Shown here: positions 27,832 to 38,192 of the stretch, piece after piece | Layout of the letters: every line of letters begins with the position of its first letter | How positions within the stretch are numbered: the first letter of the stretch is position 1 | NCBI RefSeq assembly: GCF_001640025.1 | Contig: NC_031672.1 | Location: 4,278,001 to 4,342,000, forward strand | Direction of reading: 5' to 3' | DNA: 64,000 bases | DNA from: Sugiyamaella lignohabitans | Taxonomy: Eukaryota > Ascomycota > Dipodascomycetes > Dipodascales > Trichomonascaceae | Notes under the pieces: generated by a model | The model's database searches: none | Told to the model about the DNA's origin: nothing | Seen by the model: only the letters and a program-made list of their open reading frames with translations | Translations under genes and position numbers: made by a program

Positions 27832-30282
27832 CTATTCCTCAGACTCTTGATTGACACTCTTTGCAGTCATGCTAATGGCCCGTCTCAGAAGAAACTTATT
27901 AGAATACATGCCACCCATCAACGGAACACTTTTACTGCCAATATCTATCTTTGGTTTGGCAGTAGTCGGTCCGAAATCGACAAATTTGATACCTTCACTC
28001 AGGGCGATATCAATGACTTTTTGCATCATCACAAAATACGCCTTGTACTTTCTACCAAGTTCATGATCCAGACCCTGTAAATCAGATGTAATAGTGTCAC
28101 CAAGTCTGAACAAAACACATGATGCAATAGTATCATCACCTACCTTGAGGAATAGAAGTGAACGGTGACCATTAGCAGCTTCAACCTCTTGGTTGCGTCC
28201 GAAAGATTTGAATAAACTCTGCCTGGGAGTTGCAAGAACCGATGTCTTGCCTTCGCCTGTCCTCTTGTCAGCAATATTCTTCCATAAATCAAAGGCTGTA
28301 TTGCATTCTTCATCGGTAAACTCAATGCTCTCTATAAATTGACCACCAGCCTGAAGAAATGCGCCACTCTGGTTTCGATACTTAATAGCTTTGAGGTACT
28401 CTGATACAGTCTTGCCTTTGTAGGGCCGCAAGTCAATAATATGTGTTGCTGGTAGGGGTGTAGGGAGCCAGCCACTAGGGATAAGAGCCTGCTCTGCTGC
28501 CTCATGCTGATAGACAGGGTTTAGGAGTACAGTGAACTGGTCTTTCCTTGGCAGCCTATCATTCCATTGGGTGATAGCTCTGAGAACAGCAGCACTACGA
28601 GCTACGGGTCTCTTACTGGGTGAACAATAGAAAGTAGCCTCCCTGAATGGCCAGTGAAAACCCACCAATCCTAAATTAATGCAAAGTGGTTTCCAGAATG
28701 GGGCACGACTGCCCAAGAATCTACTGAGAAGTTTACCAAGCCTTCCATCTACATTGGCTGTCAAATCATAGTTTCTAAATGCAGTAATCAAAACTAAAGC
28801 TTCTGTGGACATCAATTCTTTCTGAAACTTGATAGAGTTTTCATCAATGGCCTCGGCCGCAGTCACTTGACGAACAGTATCCATCTTGTGGCCCTTTATT
28901 TTCTTCTTTTGCAAACGCTTTAATTTATTCTTGGACATTTGCTGTGGCGTTGAAGGGACCACAGTCACCTCGGACATTTGGTCGTTCTCCGAGTCAAAAG
29001 GAAGAATCATTTCCCTATCCAGATTGATCCATTCTGGAATCTGCTCATATGTCAAATGGGTATGCGGTTTGTTGTTTTCAACAGCTGCTTCTGCATCCAA
29101 AGCCACGGGCATATTGACTGGTTCTGGTCGGAATACTCGAAGTACCAGACACTCCATACCAGGAACCTGATCAGCTGTTCTATAAGCATTCATCAACGAG
29201 ATAGCATTTGAACCGCTTGGAGATCCAGGAACTTGCTTGCTATACCTGTCAATGAGCTGTGAGTAAGCCATAAACTGAGATTCTGTCAGCTTTGACAAGT
29301 CGTAAACTTCTACATCCAGGATAGATCCAGGCCTGACTTGCACGTTAAATGCAGATATAATGCCAATCAGACACAACAGAAAGCTGGCCACAGAGAGACC
29401 CGGGTTGACACTAGCCACGTTCCATAGCAAACTATCTTGGGCTTTGCTGGGGCCAATCATATCGAATGAGATGCAAATATATACAAACGAAAGTATGGCG
29501 CAACCTGACGTCAAGATAATGTAAAAGCGAATGAACCGTGTAATAACTTCACTCAGTCGATAAGATTTGCCAGCAGCCAACGAAATTCCAAATCCCATGA
29601 AGGCTGAACTGGTCAATATACAACTCAAATGTGGCGAATACCGGTACGACACTCTCATTACAGATGTCAACTTGGGGCTACCGGTGCTTGGATCAACAGA
29701 GTTTACAAGTAAGATCAAGGTGGAGGTGATAAACTGTAAAACGGCACCGACAAGAAGTAAAGCTTGATAGATGTTATAGATTGGCCACCATGCGTATAGA
29801 CCGAAAAGAATGGTAAAACATGCTTGGGAAGCTACCGCAACGGCAGAGACAGTTGTCAGAGTGGTTTGGAACTCGACTATTTCGTTATCTGGACCCCTGA
29901 AAGACGAATCAATAGCCAGGTTCACAATGCAACAAATGACCGAGCCAAAATTGATGAGAAAGATGGTTTCATACATGATCTCTAATCGTTTACTCCAGTA
30001 CTTGGTGTTCTTTTTATACTTTTTACTCCTCACAAATAATTCATTGCCTATTATAAACAGTGTGGACAGCAGCGTGCAAATGATAGCTGGGATCATAAAG
30101 CCCATCATCAAGCGTTGGTGGCCATTTCGCACAGTTACATGAAGGATCAATCCTGCCAAGTCCAATAGAAATGAAATAATGCCAACCAGAAATACTGAGA
30201 CAGTTAGCCAGAACTGTTTGACCTTTAGGGTCCATTCCAGATGCGGAAGCTTTTGCTTTGGTTCATTCTTTTTCTCATTCAT
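27832..30282 (-). CDS. Polytopic membrane protein fused to a BioF2/FemAB-like GNAT acyltransferase domain
   Basis: An 816-residue protein. Residues about 20-330 hold roughly eight to nine hydrophobic segments (for example FWLTVSVFLVGIISFLLDLA, IYQALLLVGAVLQFITSTLI, VASFLLCLIGIISAFNVQV). A lysine-rich linker (KNKLKRLQKKKIKGHK) follows near 450. The C-terminal 300 residues resemble the BioF2-like GNAT group: a two-lobe fold with LFLKVGDDTIASCVLFRLGD, LQGLDHELGRKYKAYFVMMQ and a GIKFVDFGPTTAKPKIDIG ending. It would modify a membrane-proximal substrate on the cytosolic side. Function unknown. The open frame starts at TTG; the first ATG is 30282. Confidence 0.65.
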   Translation of the reverse strand: MNEKKNEPKQKLPHLEWTLKVKQFWLTVSVFLVGIISFLLDLAGLILHVTVRNGHQRLMMGFMIPAIICTLLSTLFIIGNELFVRSKKYKKNTKYWSKRLEIMYETIFLINFGSVICCIVNLAIDSSFRGPDNEIVEFQTTLTTVSAVAVASQACFTILFGLYAWWPIYNIYQALLLVGAVLQFITSTLILLVNSVDPSTGSPKLTSVMRVSYRYSPHLSCILTSSAFMGFGISLAAGKSYRLSEVITRFIRFYIILTSGCAILSFVYICISFDMIGPSKAQDSLLWNVASVNPGLSVASFLLCLIGIISAFNVQVRPGSILDVEVYDLSKLTESQFMAYSQLIDRYSKQVPGSPSGSNAISLMNAYRTADQVPGMECLVLRVFRPEPVNMPVALDAEAAVENNKPHTHLTYEQIPEWINLDREMILPFDSENDQMSEVTVVPSTPQQMSKNKLKRLQKKKIKGHKMDTVRQVTAAEAIDENSIKFQKELMSTEALVLITAFRNYDLTANVDGRLGKLLSRFLGSRAPFWKPLCINLGLVGFHWPFREATFYCSPSKRPVARSAAVLRAITQWNDRLPRKDQFTVLLNPVYQHEAAEQALIPSGWLPTPLPATHIIDLRPYKGKTVSEYLKAIKYRNQSGAFLQAGGQFIESIEFTDEECNTAFDLWKNIADKRTGEGKTSVLATPRQSLFKSFGRNQEVEAANGHRSLLFLKVGDDTIASCVLFRLGDTITSDLQGLDHELGRKYKAYFVMMQKVIDIALSEGIKFVDFGPTTAKPKIDIGSKSVPLMGGMYSNKFLLRRAISMTAKSVNQESEE

Positions 30283-32963
30283 TGTTAACAAAGGATACTA
30301 TGAATGATTCGGAAAGACGTTGTTGTAGGATAAAAGTAGTGCTTTGAACAAGGGGGATGCTTCAATATGAGAAGAACATATAAAAATGGGGGTGAGGATA
30401 AGCAGTTAAGCAGTAAGAGTAGCACTTAGCTCTGCCGGATGAAATCGAGGACCACCGAAAGATATCTTTTGTCAGCGACGAGTAACTACAATGACGGTGG
30501 GAAGAGGAGCTCCTTCTTTGATAAACAACAGGGGACTTGTGATGTGATGGTGGAACCTAGTATTCAATCGCGGTGAAAGCAGCAGTAGTAACAATAATAT
30601 GACCGTAGGACAATATGACAATGATAGTTAGATGCAATGAGGGGCCTTGTGTTTGTATAAGATTAAACTAGGAAACCTTAATGATTATATATATTCTTGT
30701 CGGTAGTGGCCACTAGTTCTACTCTCAGACAGAGAAATAGCGACAAGGTTAGATTTGATTAAAAGGTACTGGTCGTATACAAAACACAACCAATTAAAGA
30801 CAGGCCTTCAGTGGCATACACAGGCTAGTACTGTACCCCTGTTTCTGCTTTATTCGTTCATAATTTTACGAAAGTGCTCTGATTCGTGTACATATATAAG
30901 GTGTATAAATAGTTGTCTAGATGAAACTGGTAAGACCAGTAGCTACATGAGATCATCTACTGCAGGGATAAGCCATGCGCACGCTAACTGTTTAAGTGGT
31001 CATCTTTTCAAGGAGAAATGCGCAGATCTAGCCGTTCAGGGTGCATGACAGGCTGCTGATAAGATCTTAGTCACGTCCGCAAAGGAATATCCTGTCAAAA
31101 CTCGGCTCGAGGCTTAGGCATGGGGCTCATCAGACGTCCCGAGAGGCTCAGTTTCCTCTTGTTTGTTTAACACATATAATTTGTATCTATCAGTGGTCTA
31201 GTTCATACTAGAGATATTTCAACTATTCTATTCAAAGGCACACATTATTCACACACCATGTGCGTTGGTATGACATGTGAGATTCCCAGGTTTTCCGTCA
31301 GTTCCGCGGGATTTATTTGGAACCATCAAGTCTAGCTTCGCAACTACGTTCGGACTTGTTAGTGGTCTGTTTTAGGCCCATTTTTGCTCACTGTTTTCGT
31401 GTACACATGCCGTATGTCGAAAAGTCCATTACTAGCCAAACGGTTATAGCGGTTAGACCGAAAGGGTCAGTTGGGGTGCATAAGTGCCCACCTAACAGAA
31501 AAATTTTCGGCTGCTGTACGGAATGGGCTGTGCGGGTATAGCCAGCCATGACTCGGCCCCGCTTTTTGATATGTATTTGATGACGGTCGTCTTGGAAATC
31601 TAAATAAAGTTTAACAGAGTCACTGCCTAGAACTTAGCACATCGATTTTGCCACCAAGGGCTCAGCCGATAATCAAACACGCAACTCTGACCCATGCATA
31701 AAGAGGCGAAGGCAGCAGCCACTAGGAACTGTATGTGAAGATCTAAGACATGCCCCATAGAGTCAAGTAAATGTAAAACATGCTAACGCGTTAAGGTTAA
31801 AAACTGTTTGCTAATTACAGGATGATATACATAGTAATACCCTTCGAGGCTTACGATTTCATAAGCGGATTCTTGTGATACTCTAATATTCCATGGTGAT
31901 AAATATTGATCGAGTATGACACACAGATCAGATCAGGACAACTTACGGTTTCCAAACATAGACCGACTGGGGACTTATCAAATTTAGTAACATTCTTGTT
32001 GCCAACCAAAACTCCGGTTGATTTTCGTGTCTCACTTTCTCAAATATTGCAAAGGGAAATGTCCATTCCTGTACCGTGTCTGATCAAGTGCACGAGATGT
32101 AGCCTTATACCAGTCTGTTGACTATTATCCATTTCTGTTCTTTTTCCATTTTCCACTAAGTATACGCTAGAACCATCTATTGCAGGATCGTGGAATCAAG
32201 CCTCGATGCATGTGGTGGGAAATACGAATGACGTTGTGATGTGCGTCTTGTTCGTAAACCTTAATTAAGCTAACCCGCATGGCATACTTCGTTCACTAAC
32301 GGTGTAGCCAAAAGTCGGTTAGTTGAGCAGACGAGAGTGGACTTGAGCCAATAAAAAACTTTCTTACTCAAAACGACCTTTAGCTTGAAGTAAACTAGAT
32401 TAGAGAGGGAGGTAGAGAAACTAGTTGTGTGGAGTAGAATTCAGTACTAAACGACATCCAGTTCGTATATGTTTCTCCGCATTGAAGGATATCAACGAAA
32501 CCAATTGGAAACAAACAATAGGAAACCTGGAGACCAAAAGGTTATGGTTACCGAAACGAGTTTGACCATACCCGTTTATTTCATTTATTTCCTTAAACGA
32601 ACCGCCTCACGAAACAAGCAGTTACTTATTGAGTACCTGAGTAAAGGGCGCCCTATAACGGCCTCAGCAGCCCTCAGCAGCTCATGCCCATTAGCACATG
32701 CAGGGGAGGGTAGATCATTCGCGTGAAATGGCGCCATAGATAAGATAATGCATCAACCATGTATGTATTTTGTCAACAGTCAAGTGAATCACGCCTTCAC
32801 AATAAGCGACCAGCTTATGTCAAAGGATTTATCCGGTGGTTAATATAAGATGATTCATTCTATATGTATAAATAAGATCGCGGTAATTCATTCCGGAACT
32901 GTATATTGATACTTAGTCAATTCAAGTCAAGTCAATTCAATTGGTACTGAATACTAGAAAAAC
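30283..32963. other. 2.7-kb gene-poor region upstream of the sulfatase
   Basis: No gene is supported. The open frames here are short, lack ATG-anchored domain structure, and differ in frame and strand without conserved motifs. The left 500 bp is the promoter of the membrane-GNAT gene. A TATAAATA box at 32867-32874 and a repeated CAAGTCAATTCAA (32928-32941) lie just before the sulfatase. An inverted GGGCGCC/GGCGCC pair flanks 32648-32734. It could hold an unrecognised non-coding element. Confidence 0.5.
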
Positions 32964-34625
32964 ATGACCGAAAAACGACCCAATTTCTTAATTATTGTTG
33001 CCGACGATTTGGGATGGTCTGATGTATCACCATTTGGAGGTGAAATCCATACACCTAATCTCCAAGCTTTGGCCGAGAGAGGTATCCGTTTCACGGATTT
33101 CCACACTGCCTCCGCGTGCTCACCCACTAGATCCATGCTGTTGAGTGGTACGGACCACCATATTGCCGGTTTGGGTCAAATGGCAGAGACAATTAGTAGA
33201 TATCCTCACCTTTGGAAAGGAAAGCCTGGATATGAAGGGTATTTGAACGACCGAGTTGCCGCTTTGCCTGAAATTCTGTCTGACAATGGATACAGAACTT
33301 TGATGTCTGGTAAATGGCATCTGGGTCTTACCGCAGACAGAACTCCTGCTGCTAGGGGTTTCCAGGAGTCGTTTGCTCTCTTGCCTGGTGCCGGAAACCA
33401 TTACGCATATGAACCAGGTACTTTCGAAAAGCCTGCTCTGCCATTCTTACCCCCATTGTATAGCAGGAATGACAAGTTTGTTGATTATAAGACTCTCCAA
33501 CAAACTGAAGGGGGTTTCTACTCTTCCGACTACTTCGCTACTCAGTTGATTGACCAATTAGCCACTACTGATAAAAGTAAACCATTCTTTGCTTATCTCC
33601 CATTTACCGCTCCTCATTGGCCGTTGCAAGCACCAAAAGAGATTGTCGACAAGTACAAGGGTGTTTATGACGAGGGCCCAGACGTGCTCCGAGAAAAGCG
33701 TCTTGAAGCGCAACGTAAGTTGGGCTTGATTGATGACACTATTACCATTGCCCCTGTAGTCACTGGAGAGAAAGAATGGAGTGAATTGACTGCGGAAGAA
33801 AAAGCAAAATCAGCTCGTACCATGGAAATTTACGCTGCCATGGTCGAGCTCTTAGATAAGAATGTTGGTAGAGTAGTTGATCACTTGAGAGAAACCGGCG
33901 AGCTTGACAATACTTTTGTTTTGTTCATGTCTGACAATGGCGCTGAAGGATCTATTTTGGAGGCAATTCCAATTCTTTCTGCTAATCCACCTGTCAAATA
34001 TTTCAACAATTCGTTTGAGAATCTGGGTAATCATGATTCGTTCATTTGGTACGGACCACGTTGGGCTCAGGCTTCTACGGCCCCATCCCAACTCAGTAAA
34101 GGGTATATTTTAGAGGGTGGTATTAGATGTCCACTCATTGTTTCATATCCAGGAGCTGGCAAGCATTCCAATGTCATCTCTCGCGAGTTTACTACGGTAA
34201 TGGATATTCTTCCCACTGTTTTAGAGCTGGCCCAAATTAAACCAGTTGGAGAAACTTTCAGAAGTAAGCCTGTGCTGCTTCCTAGAGGAAAATCCTGGGC
34301 CAAGCATTTAGAGTCTATTACAGCTAAAGTCCATCAGGAGACCACCTTCACTGGTTGGGAGCTTTTTGGACAGAGAGCCGTCAGACGTGGAAACTACAAG
34401 GCTGTATATATTCCTAACGAGGAAGGAAACAATGATTGGGAACTCTATGATCTGACCAAAGATAAGGGTGAGACTAAAAACATTGCTAAAGACCACCCTG
34501 ATATTCTTGCTGATCTGCTGGAATTCTGGCTTCAGTACGAGGCTGAGACTGGTGTTGTTGTCGCTCCTGATGATGAAGCATACACTCTCAGACTATTTTT
34601 CAATCCTAGTAAGCGAGCCGTTTAA
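32964..34625 (+). CDS. Type I (formylglycine) sulfatase
   Basis: A 553-residue arylsulfatase-family enzyme. FLIIVADDLGWSDVSPFGG near the N-terminus gives the metal-binding aspartates. SACSPTRSMLLSG holds the C-x-P-T-R signature, with C52 predicted to be converted to formylglycine. GKWHLGL and a later FMSDNGAEGS complete the active site. Length and motif order match complete bacterial and fungal enzymes. No N-terminal signal peptide is visible, so it is probably cytosolic, using sulfate esters imported as sulfur or carbon sources. Most well-studied yeasts lack type I sulfatases, so horizontal acquisition or retention from an ancestor is possible. TATA box about 97 bp upstream. Confidence 0.88.
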   Translation: MTEKRPNFLIIVADDLGWSDVSPFGGEIHTPNLQALAERGIRFTDFHTASACSPTRSMLLSGTDHHIAGLGQMAETISRYPHLWKGKPGYEGYLNDRVAALPEILSDNGYRTLMSGKWHLGLTADRTPAARGFQESFALLPGAGNHYAYEPGTFEKPALPFLPPLYSRNDKFVDYKTLQQTEGGFYSSDYFATQLIDQLATTDKSKPFFAYLPFTAPHWPLQAPKEIVDKYKGVYDEGPDVLREKRLEAQRKLGLIDDTITIAPVVTGEKEWSELTAEEKAKSARTMEIYAAMVELLDKNVGRVVDHLRETGELDNTFVLFMSDNGAEGSILEAIPILSANPPVKYFNNSFENLGNHDSFIWYGPRWAQASTAPSQLSKGYILEGGIRCPLIVSYPGAGKHSNVISREFTTVMDILPTVLELAQIKPVGETFRSKPVLLPRGKSWAKHLESITAKVHQETTFTGWELFGQRAVRRGNYKAVYIPNEEGNNDWELYDLTKDKGETKNIAKDHPDILADLLEFWLQYEAETGVVVAPDDEAYTLRLFFNPSKRAV

Positions 34626-34935
34626 GATTAAAGACATGTCTTGGTTATAAGTGCATTAGATTTGTGAATATTGATGGCGACGATGATATGTCCCTGCATA
34701 AAAAACTTGTGTAAATTCATTTCTAAATAAATATATAAGGGTGCCTGTCATCCCAATTCCATTTTCCCTCAATGGCCATCAAAGTTACAGCTTAAAATGT
34801 AGATTCAGAAGAGATACGAGTCTAACGGCTTGCATCCAGACCACAAATGAATCACGTGCCTGCCTTTACTTCGAAGTCAACGGGCAGATCAACTGTGTCA
34901 TGCTGCAATCTAGATTTCTCAGACTTAAACCCAAC
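34626..34935. promoter_or_regulatory. Sulfatase-BPL1 intergenic region and BPL1 leader
   Basis: A 310-bp region with a TATA box TATATAAG at 34732-34739, 197 bp before the BPL1 start. An open reading frame continues upstream of the start but only begins at GTG 34741. Confidence 0.5.
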
Positions 34936-37053
34936 ATGAATGTTTTAGTATATTCAGGTCCGGGGACGACTATTGAGTCAGTAAAGCACTGTACTGAGTC
35001 ACTGCGGAAAGTTCTGTCTCCTTTTTATGCGGTAGTGAACGTCAATGCGAAGATAATTAAAACTGAACCTTGGACTGCTTCAACGGCCCTAATAGTAATT
35101 CCTGGCGGAGCTGACCTGCCTTATTGCCGAGAGCTGAATGGCGCTGGGAATAATATCATTCGAAAATATGTAAGATCTGGTGGCCGATATATTGGATTTT
35201 GTGCTGGAGGTTATTACGGATCATCAAGATGCGAGTTTGAAGTCGGTGATCCTGAAATGGAGGTTAGTGGCAGTCGTGAATTAGCATTTTATCCAGGAGT
35301 CTGCAGAGGCTCTGCTTTTAAAGGTTTTAAGTATGGAAGTCATGTTGGTGCAAAGGCCACTTTATTGAAGGTCAATAGGAAAAATCTGCTTGGGCGTAAT
35401 GAAGCTGGTCCAGATTTCAAATCAGACGAGGCGTCCCGTAGTTTAGGCGATTTCAGCTGCTATTTCAACGGTGGTGGGACTTTTGTGGATGCAGAACTTC
35501 TGGAAAGCCAAGGAACTGGAGTTGAGGTACTGGCTGAATACACAGAACCTTTGGATGTGGAAGCGACAAATACCAGTGGTAAAGAGGTAGCAGGAGCGGC
35601 AGCTGTTTATTGTAAATTTGGCAAGGGTAGCGCTGTATTAACAGGGGTTCATCCAGAATTTGGCTTTTTATCTAGTGTTTCAGGAAAAGCAGAGTCTGAT
35701 AGTACAGATTCTGTAGATAAAGACGTTGTTGATGCTGTGAATCTAGATAATTCGAAACGCTTAGCTTTTTTAAGATGTACCTTGGCCAAGATGGGGTTAA
35801 AAGTGAATTGGGACGATAGCAGCAACAGCAGCATACCTCAACTTACAAGACTCAAACTGACGTCACTGAGACCAGCAACTGTGCAGTCATTGATTTCACA
35901 CCTGAAAAACGAGATTGGCTTTACTGGTGAAGATGGAAATCTTCTTGTGGGTCAAAACGATACCTTTCGCATAATTCTGGAAGACTCCCACCATCCCGAA
36001 TCAGAGGGTGCGAGTGAAAGCGGACGTCGAACTCATCTTCTTAATTATGATGTTGAGGTTCCGGAAGATCTTAATAAGGTTATTAAGGATATCGAGATTA
36101 GCAACTCTTCTCGACCAAACCACCGTGACACACCTTATTTTAATCACCAGGTCTATTATGAGAACCTCGAAGCATTGCAAACGAGAAATAACCTCAAAGG
36201 TGAATTAGGTTCCATTCTGCTATATGGTGAGGTCGTTACATCCACCTCTACCATGCTGGATAAGAACTATTCGCTACTTCGTCATCTTCCAAATGGCTTC
36301 ACAGCTGTAGGTACCATCCAGGTCAGTGGCCGAGGAAGAGGTAATAATGTTTGGGTGAACCCTCCTGGTGTTCTTGCCGTTTCCGGTGTGTTAAGAATGC
36401 CCATGGGCGTAAATACTCCCTCTATAATTTTTGTTCAATATCTTGTGTCACTGGCAGTTGTTGAGGCTATCCTTGACTATGGACCAGGATATCAGGAAAT
36501 GCCTGTTCACTTGAAATGGCCCAACGATGTCTATGCCAAAAGTCCACCTCACATGACAAATGTAGAAGAGTACCTGAAAATTGCTGGTGTAATTGTAAAC
36601 AGCAATATTTTTGATAGTGAATATGTCCTCGTATACGGGGCTGGCACCAACGTTTCAAACCCGGCACCGACAGTATCCCTGAATGTTATTCTCAACACCT
36701 TGAATGAAGAACGTCATAAGAGAGGTCAAGCTCCATTACCAAATTATAACCAAGAAGTGCTCTTGGCTAATTTTGTTACCAAACTGGAAGAAATGTTGAA
36801 TTCATTCAAGTATCAAGGTTTTACTGCATTTAAGGAGCTGTACTATAAACGATGGCTCCATACGGATAAGATTGTTACTCTTGAACAATATGATAATACT
36901 AAGGCTATCGTGCGTGGTATAACTTCTGACTTTGGACTCCTCGAAGTTGAAGAAGTTGATCGTAACAACAACCCTACTGGTCGAAAGTACGAGCTGCAAC
37001 CGGACGGAAACTCATTTGATATGTTCAAGGGGCTGTTAAAAAAGAAGAACTGA
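34936..37053 (+). CDS. BPL1: Biotin:apoprotein ligase
   Basis: A 705-residue holocarboxylase synthetase that makes biotinyl-5'-AMP and attaches biotin to carboxylases such as acetyl-CoA and pyruvate carboxylase. Residues 1-300 are the fungal glutamine-amidotransferase-like domain (MNVLVYSGPGTT, IVIPGGADLPY, GFCAGGYYGSSRCEFEVG). The C-terminal catalytic domain has GRGRGNN near residue 465 (a variant of GRGRRG that binds the adenylate) and the KWPNDVY block at 527. The N-terminal MNVLVYSGPGTT matches the known start of yeast Bpl1 exactly in position, so I start at 34936; ATG 34900 is an alternative. Confidence 0.92.
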   Translation: MNVLVYSGPGTTIESVKHCTESLRKVLSPFYAVVNVNAKIIKTEPWTASTALIVIPGGADLPYCRELNGAGNNIIRKYVRSGGRYIGFCAGGYYGSSRCEFEVGDPEMEVSGSRELAFYPGVCRGSAFKGFKYGSHVGAKATLLKVNRKNLLGRNEAGPDFKSDEASRSLGDFSCYFNGGGTFVDAELLESQGTGVEVLAEYTEPLDVEATNTSGKEVAGAAAVYCKFGKGSAVLTGVHPEFGFLSSVSGKAESDSTDSVDKDVVDAVNLDNSKRLAFLRCTLAKMGLKVNWDDSSNSSIPQLTRLKLTSLRPATVQSLISHLKNEIGFTGEDGNLLVGQNDTFRIILEDSHHPESEGASESGRRTHLLNYDVEVPEDLNKVIKDIEISNSSRPNHRDTPYFNHQVYYENLEALQTRNNLKGELGSILLYGEVVTSTSTMLDKNYSLLRHLPNGFTAVGTIQVSGRGRGNNVWVNPPGVLAVSGVLRMPMGVNTPSIIFVQYLVSLAVVEAILDYGPGYQEMPVHLKWPNDVYAKSPPHMTNVEEYLKIAGVIVNSNIFDSEYVLVYGAGTNVSNPAPTVSLNVILNTLNEERHKRGQAPLPNYNQEVLLANFVTKLEEMLNSFKYQGFTAFKELYYKRWLHTDKIVTLEQYDNTKAIVRGITSDFGLLEVEEVDRNNNPTGRKYELQPDGNSFDMFKGLLKKKN

Positions 37054-37190
37054 TAGTCCTAGTCACGTTTGAATTGTGCTGCCACTGGTATCTTGCTTCT
37101 AGGAATCCGTCAAGAATGTTAAATAGCGTGTATAATTTTCTACATAATATAGATAACACTGTAAATAAAAACTCTTTAATGCAACTACCC

Positions 37191-38192
37191 CTAGGTTATA
37201 ATAATGTGAAATGCAGTGTATGTAGCAATGGCGACAAGGGCCATGAGCCATTTGGCAACGCTAGGCTCCATAAGAGGTGCTTCATTGACATACGAACCAT
37301 CCTTAGACCACGGGGTGTAAGATTGGGGTAAATACATAGCAAATGGATATTGGAATGTGTCCAACTTGCCAGCTTGTGGAAACGCAGACGTATTACTTGC
37401 TGAGTCAAGGACATATAGGGTGTACTGAGATGTCATAAGGTTTATCGTATTATTTGCAGCCCACTCTTTAGTATCCCATTCGATTTTTGTTTCTTTAGCG
37501 GGCATCCCCTTAGTCACAGTATAAGTCTCAGAGTTCGTTGAACAATATGCAAGAACATCAATTTCTTTGGGTGTGATAATTAGTGAAGTATATGCCCATT
37601 CGAAGGTTGCAGTTTGACCAATCTTGACATATGTTGTCGTCACACTAGTAGGATTCGGAATTACCATACTGATTCCACCGGGAGGTAAACGAGGATCAAT
37701 GGAAATTGATGTTGACGTGGTTGAAGAAACAGTCTTCTTTGAAGTTTTAGCGGTAGTGGTTTTTTTATTCGTTTCTTTACCAGTTTTTGAATCGGTTTCA
37801 GTGCCAGTCCCAGTTTCTTTCGTTTCCTTACCAGTTTTCTTAGCTGTAGTCGCAGTTTTATCATCCCCAGTGGTAGTCTCAGTAGTCTTAGTGTTCTGGT
37901 CTTTTTCACCCGATACAAACTGAGATACTACTGGGATGTCTTTGGATGATTCAGCATGTTGTGACACTACAGGAATATCTTTCGACGTTCCTTGATTATT
38001 ATCGTTATTATTGTCGTTGTTATTGTTATTATCATTATTATTATTGTCGTTGTTGTTGTTATCGTTACCAGTATCAGTGGTATCAGCTCTTCTTAATAGA
38101 TTGTGATTATTTTCTGGCATGTATCGAACAGCCTCTGCACTGATGAACAGGGCCAAAACGAAATAAAACCAAACAAACTTGATTTGAGCCAT
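37191..38192 (-). CDS. Secreted, probably GPI-anchored protein with Asn-rich and Thr/Lys-rich stalk
   Basis: A 333-residue protein with a signal peptide (MAQIKFVWFYFVLALFISAEA), a dibasic site (LLRR), an Asn/Asp-rich tract, then a Thr/Lys stalk (ETGTGTETDSKTGKETNKK). A domain of about 130 residues with two cysteine-containing strands follows (YVKIGQTATFEWAY, DVLAYCSTN), and finally a hydrophobic C-terminus (WLMALVAIATYTAFHIIIT) of GPI-signal or membrane-anchor type. The folded domain resembles fungal extracellular domains of the DUF7137 type, tentatively. Likely at the plasma membrane or cell wall. The open frame begins at GTG; ATG 38192 starts exactly at the signal peptide. Confidence 0.7.
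   Translation of the reverse strand: MAQIKFVWFYFVLALFISAEAVRYMPENNHNLLRRADTTDTGNDNNNNDNNNNDNNNNNDNNNDNNQGTSKDIPVVSQHAESSKDIPVVSQFVSGEKDQNTKTTETTTGDDKTATTAKKTGKETKETGTGTETDSKTGKETNKKTTTAKTSKKTVSSTTSTSISIDPRLPPGGISMVIPNPTSVTTTYVKIGQTATFEWAYTSLIITPKEIDVLAYCSTNSETYTVTKGMPAKETKIEWDTKEWAANNTINLMTSQYTLYVLDSASNTSAFPQAGKLDTFQYPFAMYLPQSYTPWSKDGSYVNEAPLMEPSVAKWLMALVAIATYTAFHIIIT

Noticed and set aside
30755..32726. Small frames in the gene-poor region before the sulfatase
   Set aside because: Short, unrelated in frame, no recognisable motif, and not linked by splice signals that I could find.
34741..34935. 65-residue N-terminal extension of BPL1
   Set aside because: It begins at GTG, the TATA box ends only two bases before it, and the next MNVLVYSGPGTT matches the known yeast N-terminus.
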